Below, piece by piece: positions 59,779 through 64,000 of a stretch of 64,000 nucleotides of DNA (position 1 is its first letter; the number at the start of each line of letters is the position of its first letter). The DNA is taken from contig NZ_JALBWV010000042.1 of NCBI RefSeq assembly GCF_022678645.1, forward strand, positions 16,909 to 80,908. Direction: 5' to 3'. This DNA is from Saccharopolyspora soli. Lineage in GTDB: Bacteria > Actinomycetota > Actinomycetes > Mycobacteriales > Pseudonocardiaceae. The notes under the pieces are model-generated. The model saw only the letters and a list, made by a program, of their open reading frames with translations, did no database searches and was not told the origin of the DNA. The translations under genes were made by a program, and so were the position numbers.

Positions 59779-60234
59779 TCAGACTTGGGCGCCGTCGTCG
59801 TCGGAGTTCGGTGGTCCCTGCCGCAGGCGCAGCAGGAGCCAGCCGATGCCCGCGCTGATCAGCACCAGTCCCAGCGGCAGCGTGATGGCGCTGGACAGCC
59901 CGGCCAGGCCGGGCACCAGCAACAGCAGCACGCCCACCACGATCACCGCGATGCCGATCAGCGTGGTCGGCCGTGGCGTGGGCAGCGGGGGCGGTTCCGG
60001 CGGGACGAAGTGCTCTTCCTCCTCGTCGGGCGCCGCGGTCCAGTCCCGCGGACCTGCCTCGGGTCCGGGCGGCGTTTCCAGCTCGACCGTTTCCTCGCCG
60101 GTGTCCTCTGCGCGGTCGGCGGCTTCCTCGGGCCAGCGCGCGAACGTCGAGTCGCGTTCCAAGTCGGCGACTATCTCGGCGAATGCGGCGTCGATGTCCT
60201 CCGGTCCGTCGGCGTTGTCGCGGCGCGTGTTCAT
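59779..60234 (-). CDS. Small membrane protein with acidic N-terminus
   Basis: A 151-residue protein. The first 90 residues are strongly acidic and proline-rich (DIDAAFAEIVADLERDSTFARWPEE, then PPEPPPLPTPRP). Two hydrophobic helices follow (LIGIAVIVVGVLLLLVPGLAG and AITLPLGLVLISAGIGWLLL), with a short tail. No enzymatic family is recognised. The ATG overlaps the stop of the esterase gene (ATGA at 60231-60234), so it is translated with it. The soluble part likely faces the cytoplasm. Confidence 0.8.
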   Translation of the reverse strand: MNTRRDNADGPEDIDAAFAEIVADLERDSTFARWPEEAADRAEDTGEETVELETPPGPEAGPRDWTAAPDEEEEHFVPPEPPPLPTPRPTTLIGIAVIVVGVLLLLVPGLAGLSSAITLPLGLVLISAGIGWLLLRLRQGPPNSDDDGAQV

Positions 60235-60998
60235 ACGACTTCCTCGGCCCGTTCGCGGTGGATCCGTTGCAGGAACTCGACGCTACCGCTGAACACCGTC
60301 GGCGCGTCATGGTCCAAGGTCGCTACGTGGAAGCTGTCGGGCAGCACGACCTCCCTGAGATCCGAGCTGCGGACCCCGTCCAGCACGATCGCCGAGTTGA
60401 TCGCCTCGACGACGTGATCGGTGGTCGACCGGAACAGCAGCAGTGGTTGGCGCACCCGGCTCAGGTCGCCGCGCACGACGCGCCACAGCTGCTGCAGGCT
60501 GGCCATCGCCCGCAGCGGCAACCGGTCGTAGGCGAGCTCGAAGCCGTCGGATTTGGCGATGTCACCGGTGATCCCGGCGGTCGCCGGAACGATCCGGGAC
60601 AGCACCGGCAGCAAGTGGGCGGCCTTGCGCTGCGTCGTCACCGACGGGTTGACCAGCACGATTCCCGCGATGTCCGGGTGCTGCTGGGCCAGCCGCAGGG
60701 CGAGCGTGCCGCCCATCGACTGCCCGCACACGAACACCGACCGGCACCGGCCGTGCAGCTCGTCGAGCTCGGCCGCCAAAGTGTCGTACCAGTCGTGCCA
60801 GGTCGTCTTGTTCAGCTCTTGCCAGCGGGTGCCGTGGCCGGGCAGGCGCGGGCAGCGGACCGTGCAGCCCTCCGCCGCGAGGTGCTCGCCCCAGGCCCGC
60901 ATGCTCTGCGGGGTGCTCGTGAAGCCGTGGCAGAGCAGCACACCGATGTCCTCCGATCCGTCATGCGCGAACGGTTCGGCGCCGGAGAGCACGGGCAC
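60231..60998 (-). CDS. Alpha/beta hydrolase (carboxylesterase / lysophospholipase type)
   Basis: A 255-residue serine hydrolase. VLLCHGFTSTPQSMR holds the oxyanion-hole HGF, the nucleophile elbow is CGQSMGGTLAL, Asp is in FRSTTDHVV and His in PDSFHVATLDHD. This is the pattern of the EstD/YvaK-like carboxylesterases that act on lipid or monoglyceride esters. GTG 60998 follows GGGAGG by about 6 nt; the longer in-frame extension to 61178 runs through the repeat at 61118 and is rejected. It is upstream of and coupled to the small membrane protein. Confidence 0.9.
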   Translation of the reverse strand: MPVLSGAEPFAHDGSEDIGVLLCHGFTSTPQSMRAWGEHLAAEGCTVRCPRLPGHGTRWQELNKTTWHDWYDTLAAELDELHGRCRSVFVCGQSMGGTLALRLAQQHPDIAGIVLVNPSVTTQRKAAHLLPVLSRIVPATAGITGDIAKSDGFELAYDRLPLRAMASLQQLWRVVRGDLSRVRQPLLLFRSTTDHVVEAINSAIVLDGVRSSDLREVVLPDSFHVATLDHDAPTVFSGSVEFLQRIHRERAEEVV

Positions 60999-61117
60999 CG
61001 CAGCCTCCCAACACCGTCGGCGTGCCAGTACCGCTTCATGGTCGCATGCGCGACCGACGAGTGGGGCGTGGTGACCAAGGGTTGTCGGAGCGAGGAGTGG
61101 CGCGATTCGGTCTTGGT

Positions 61118-61182
61118 GGACACACCTGATGTCGGGGATCCCCGAAAGCCTCTGAGATTCCGCTACCCGCACCGCCACGCAA
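61118..61182. repeat. Dispersed repeat, partial inverted copy
   Basis: On the plus strand this carries GTCGGGGATCCC, GCCTCTGAG and ACCCGCACCGCCA, matching the reverse complement of 39907-39978 with a few differences and two short gaps. Only the left arm of the full element is present. It lies between the divergent esterase and acyltransferase genes. CGGGGATCCCCG at 61133-61144 is a perfect palindrome. Confidence 0.6.
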
Positions 61183-61294
61183 GCCGATCCGCGCCCTCTC
61201 CGAGTCAGATCCCTGTCGAAGGTCGCATTGTGCGGGGTGTCCGGGCTCCGTAGGCTGAGCAGGGAACTCGGCGGGGCAAGGAGGCGGCGGCGCG

Positions 61295-62053
61295 GTGTTG
61301 TACTGGGTGATGAAGCACTTCTTGCTCGGGCCCTTGATGAAGTTGTTCTGCCGCCCGAAGGTCGAAGGCGTCGAGCACGTGCCGAGCACGGGCGGCGCGA
61401 TCCTGGTCAGCAACCACTTGGCCGTCGCCGACTCGTTCTTCATGCCGCTGATGATGCCGCGCCGGGTGACCTTCCTGGCCAAACGCGAGTACTTCACCGG
61501 CAAGGGCATCAAGGGCCGGTTCAAGAAGTACTTCTTCTCCGGTGTCGGCCAGGTGCCCATCGACCGCTCCAGCGGCGCCGCCGCGCAGGCCGCGCTGGAC
61601 ACCGGGATCCGGTTGCTCGGCGAGGGAAAGCTGCTGGGCGTCTACCCGGAGGGCACCCGATCCCCGGACGGTCGGCTGTACAAGGGCAAGACCGGGGTGG
61701 CGCGGATGGCGCTGGAGTCGCGGGCACCGGTGATCCCGATCGCGATGTTCGGCACCGACAAGGTCAACCCCATCGGTTCGAAGATGTGGTACCCGCACCG
61801 GGTTCTGGTGAAGGTCGGACCACCGCTGGACTTCTCCCGCTACGACGGCATGGCCGGTGATCGGTTCGTGGAGCGGTCCATCACCGACGAGATCATGTAC
61901 GCCCTGATGGAGCTCTCCGGCCAGGAGTACGTCGACGTCTACGCCGCCAAGGTCAAGGACGACCTGGCCGCGCAGGGCAAGCAGGTGGCGGGCTGGAGCA
62001 GCTCGTCGCAGCAGCCCGGCGAAGGTCGGCTGCCGCACTCCAAGGCTGGCTGA
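61295..62053 (+). CDS. 1-acyl-glycerol-3-phosphate acyltransferase (PlsC-like)
   Basis: A 252-residue membrane-associated acyltransferase of phospholipid synthesis or remodelling. The HX4D motif is NHLAVAD (40-46), with YPEGTRSPDGRLYKGKTG and VIPIAMFGT downstream, the PlsC signature set. A hydrophobic N-terminus (VMKHFLLGPLMKLF) probably dips into the membrane. The GTG at 61295 has AAGGAGG about 10 nt upstream. Counterpart Rv2182c in M. tuberculosis (recalled). It is 45 nt before the exoribonuclease gene. Confidence 0.92.
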   Translation: MLYWVMKHFLLGPLMKLFCRPKVEGVEHVPSTGGAILVSNHLAVADSFFMPLMMPRRVTFLAKREYFTGKGIKGRFKKYFFSGVGQVPIDRSSGAAAQAALDTGIRLLGEGKLLGVYPEGTRSPDGRLYKGKTGVARMALESRAPVIPIAMFGTDKVNPIGSKMWYPHRVLVKVGPPLDFSRYDGMAGDRFVERSITDEIMYALMELSGQEYVDVYAAKVKDDLAAQGKQVAGWSSSSQQPGEGRLPHSKAG

Positions 62054-62098
62054 CGGCCCGCACCGGCTGCTGGCGGGGCCGCCACCTACCCTTGCCCG

Positions 62099-62599
62099 GT
62101 GCGGTACTTCTACGACTGCGAGTTCATCGAGGACGGACACACCATCGAGCTGGTGTCGATCGGGATGGTCGACGAGTCCGGCCGCGAGTTCTACGCGGTG
62201 TCCACCGAGTTCGACGCTGCTCGGGCTGGTGCCTGGGTGCGGCAGCACGTGCTGCCGCAGTTGCCGCCGCCCGCCGATCCGTGCTGGCGTTCCCGCGCCC
62301 GGATCCGCGAGGACCTTTACGCCTTCCTGACTTCGCGCGGTGGGAACATCGAGCTGTGGGCCTGGTACGCCGCTTACGACCACGTGGCGCTGGCCCAGCT
62401 GTGGGGCCCGATGCCGATGCTGCCGTCGCGGATCCCGAAATTCACCCATGACCTGCGGCAGCGTTGGGAGGACGTCGGCAAGCCGAAACTGCCGTCGGCG
62501 CCGGAGAACGCGCACGACGCGCTGGCCGACGCCAAGCACAACCTGGAACGCTGGAAGGTGATGGAGGAGGTACGCCGCAAACGCGGCTACCCGGAATGA
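62099..62599 (+). CDS. DEDDh-type 3'-5' exoribonuclease (Rv2179c family)
   Basis: A 166-residue nuclease with RNase H-like fold. The acidic active site is seen in RYFYDCEFIEDG (D6, E8), in the middle DHVALAQLWG and in the C-terminal NAHDALADAKHN (H and D). This matches the small actinobacterial 3' exoribonucleases characterised as Rv2179c. The start GTG 62099 has TACCCT (62087-62092) 6 nt upstream and no Shine-Dalgarno, so it is probably leaderless. Confidence 0.92.
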   Translation: MRYFYDCEFIEDGHTIELVSIGMVDESGREFYAVSTEFDAARAGAWVRQHVLPQLPPPADPCWRSRARIREDLYAFLTSRGGNIELWAWYAAYDHVALAQLWGPMPMLPSRIPKFTHDLRQRWEDVGKPKLPSAPENAHDALADAKHNLERWKVMEEVRRKRGYPE

Positions 62600-62614
62600 C
62601 CGGAGTGCGCGGCT

Positions 62615-62675
62615 CGTCTTGCGCGGCGGTGCGAGTGTCGTAGGTGGGCTAAGCGGCTTCGCCGCTTGAAAAACA
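62615..62675. repeat. Dispersed repeat, right-flank copy
   Basis: GCGGCGGTGCGAG (62623-62635), a GTAGGTGGG word and the small stem AAGCGGC/GCCGCTT (62651-62667) match the right flank of the full element at about 40025-40080. It lies in the 249-nt gap upstream of the phosphofructokinase gene. The large stem is not present. Confidence 0.6.
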
Positions 62676-62848
62676 AGATCAAAAGACGTGCGCTAGCTGT
62701 CGAGAAGTTTTGCGGATCGGTGCTCAACGCCTTGTCCGGCCCAACGGCCGGGGCACTTGCTGCACCGATCCAGTTCGTGACACGCTGTCCCCGGGGGAGA
62801 CGTGGATCACTTCTCGACTTGGGTTGGATATAGGAGGCGGCAGAAGCG

Positions 62849-63886
62849 ATGCCTGCTGGAATGCGTGTCGGAGTGCTCACCGGGGGCGGCGACTGCCCCG
62901 GGCTCAACGCGGTGCTCCGCGCGGTGACCCGCAAGGGGATTTCCGTGCACCAGCACGAGATCCTCGGATTCCGCAGCGGGTGGTTGGGGCCGGTGGAGGG
63001 CCTGACCATGCCGCTGACGCTCGACGCGGTCGAGGACATCCTCAACCGGGGCGGCACCATCCTGGGCTCGTCGCGCACCAACCCGTACAAGGTCGACGAC
63101 GGGATCGCGAGGTTGCGGGCGACCCTCGGCGAGCACCGAGTGGATGCGCTGATCGCTATCGGCGGCGAGGACACCCTCGGAGTCGCCGAGCAGCTCACCC
63201 ACGACGGCGTGCCGGTGGTCGGGGTGCCCAAGACCATCGACAACGACCTGGACGCCACTGATTACACCTTCGGCTTCGACACCGCTGTGCACATCGCCAC
63301 CGAGGCCATCGACCGGTTGCGCACCACCGCGGAGTCGCACCACCGGGCACTGGTGGTCGAGGTGATGGGGCGGCACGCGGGGTGGATCGCGTTGCACTCC
63401 GGGCTGGCCGGTGGTGCCAACGTCATCCTCGTGCCGGAGCAGCCGTTCAGCGTCGAGCGGGTCTGCGACTGGGTGCAGCAGCGCTTCGAGCGGCAGTATG
63501 CGCCGATCATCGTGGTCGCCGAGGGCGCGGTCCCGGAAGGCGGCAAGGAGTTGCTGCTGACCGGGGAGAAGGACGCCTTCGGACACGTCCGGCTGGGCGG
63601 CGTCGGCACCTGGCTGGCCGACGAGATCGCCGGGCGCACCGGCAAGGAGTCGCGCGCGGTGGTGCTCGGCCACGTGCAGCGCGGCGGTACGCCGACCGCC
63701 TACGACCGGGTGCTGGCCACCCGCTTCGGCCTGCACGCCATCGACGCGATCACCGAAGGCGACTTCGGCAAGATGGTCGCGCTGCGCGGCACGGACATCG
63801 TCCGCGTCCCGCTCAGCGACGCGACGGCATCCCTCAAGACAGTCCCCCCAGAACGCCTCGCGGAAGCCGAAGTCCTCTTCGGCTGA
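62849..63886 (+). CDS. pfp: 6-phosphofructokinase, predicted pyrophosphate-dependent
   Basis: A 345-residue phosphofructokinase of the actinobacterial group. The nucleotide/PPi loop is GGGDCPGLN, the diagnostic motif IGGEDTLG has Asp108 where ATP enzymes have Gly, and PKTIDND (K128, catalytic D131) also fits the PPi type characterised in Amycolatopsis methanolica. MGRHAGW and GHVQRGG bind fructose 6-phosphate. It would catalyse a reversible glycolytic step with PPi as donor. ATG 62849 follows AGGAGG at about 11 nt. The next gene is outside the window. Confidence 0.9.
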   Translation: MPAGMRVGVLTGGGDCPGLNAVLRAVTRKGISVHQHEILGFRSGWLGPVEGLTMPLTLDAVEDILNRGGTILGSSRTNPYKVDDGIARLRATLGEHRVDALIAIGGEDTLGVAEQLTHDGVPVVGVPKTIDNDLDATDYTFGFDTAVHIATEAIDRLRTTAESHHRALVVEVMGRHAGWIALHSGLAGGANVILVPEQPFSVERVCDWVQQRFERQYAPIIVVAEGAVPEGGKELLLTGEKDAFGHVRLGGVGTWLADEIAGRTGKESRAVVLGHVQRGGTPTAYDRVLATRFGLHAIDAITEGDFGKMVALRGTDIVRVPLSDATASLKTVPPERLAEAEVLFG

Positions 63887-63903
63887 CCCCCTATCGATAC
63901 CGA

Positions 63904-63923
63904 GTGAAGGGCGCCTTCGACCG
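63904..63923 (+). repeat. Half copy of the convergent-gene hairpin
   Basis: This stretch equals the left arm of hairpin copies 2 and 3 (one A to G change, giving GAAGGGCGCC), 17 nt after the phosphofructokinase stop. No right arm follows in the remaining 77 nt. It is a degenerate or truncated member of that family. Confidence 0.6.
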
Positions 63924-64000
63924 AGGGTGGATTCCAGGGGTGGTTGCAACACGAGTGATCAATTGGCTTCGGTCAGGAGTTTAGTTAAGCGCTCGGCTGG

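Noticed and set aside
60999..61178. Upstream extension of the esterase by about 60 residues
   Set aside because: The extra codons pass through the dispersed repeat, and GTG 60998 has a good Shine-Dalgarno.
1..64000. tRNA, rRNA, CRISPR arrays, transposases, phage genes
   Set aside because: None was recognised on either strand; the only repeats are the two hairpin families and short heptamers described.

Overview
The window is high-GC actinobacterial chromosome, most likely from a Pseudonocardiales organism of the Saccharopolyspora type. This rests on GC-rich third codon positions, frequent GTG/TTG starts, a cytochrome bcc-aa3 branch with a diheme QcrC, ROK glucokinase, F420/PPOX-type proteins and FadD15-like ligase. 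The genus is an inference from protein style, not a search result. From memory, much of the gene order matches Mycobacterium tuberculosis Rv2179c-Rv2216 (sucB, pepA, ilvE, cobS/T, DUF3043, erpA, asnB, ctaC/F, ctaE-qcrCAB, trpD, exonuclease, NlpC/P60, fadD15, SRPBCC, ArsA-like ATPase, acyltransferase, exoribonuclease), so this is a conserved backbone with insertions.

Layout. 1-12.5 kb holds central metabolism: lpd-sucB-epimerase operon, OsmC, leucyl aminopeptidase, an APC permease with a DUF402 protein, ilvE, and cobU-cobT-cobS for the end of cobalamin assembly. 12.5-20.2 kb is an accessory island: a STAND (NB-ARC/TPR) protein whose N-terminus carries a RHIM-like amyloid motif, a nucleotide-sugar dehydrogenase translationally coupled to an unknown small protein, a SARP-NB-ARC-TPR regulator preceded by four 11-bp-spaced heptamer repeats, and a 38-codon exported-looking peptide gene that ends in a 25-bp perfect terminator. 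20.2-21.8 kb returns to backbone (DUF3043, erpA, S4 protein).

21.8-36.2 kb is a second, mostly catabolic insertion: berberine-bridge-type oxidase, secreted alpha-amylase, secreted beta-propeller, methyltransferase, secreted sialidase, homocysteine methyltransferase, malEFG without an ATPase gene, a divergent LacI/MalR regulator with an alpha-glucosidase, and an SDR protein. Amylase outside the cell, Mal transporter at the membrane and alpha-glucosidase inside form a starch/maltodextrin pathway. 36.2-47 kb is asparagine synthase and the respiratory chain genes (ctaC, ctaF, ctaE, qcrC, qcrA, qcrB) with an Lrp-type domain protein, trpD and a degenerate receiver protein. 47-64 kb carries a PPOX protein, DnaQ/UvrC-like fusion, NYN nuclease, NlpC/P60 hydrolase, zinc peptidase, FadD15, and a conserved run: metallophosphoesterase, SRPBCC, ArsA-like ATPase, CxxC protein, ROK kinase, esterase, acyltransferase, exoribonuclease, and a phosphofructokinase predicted to use pyrophosphate.

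Two non-coding themes recur. A family of near-identical hairpins sits between four convergent gene pairs (10.0, 26.2, 53.6 and 59.7 kb), with a half copy at 63.9 kb. A second family, a long hairpin of about 100 nt at 39.9-40.0 kb, has partial copies at 61.1 and 62.6 kb. In addition about ten genes lack a Shine-Dalgarno and instead have a -10-like hexamer 6-8 nt before the start codon, as expected for leaderless mRNAs. No tRNA, rRNA, CRISPR array, transposase or phage gene was seen.
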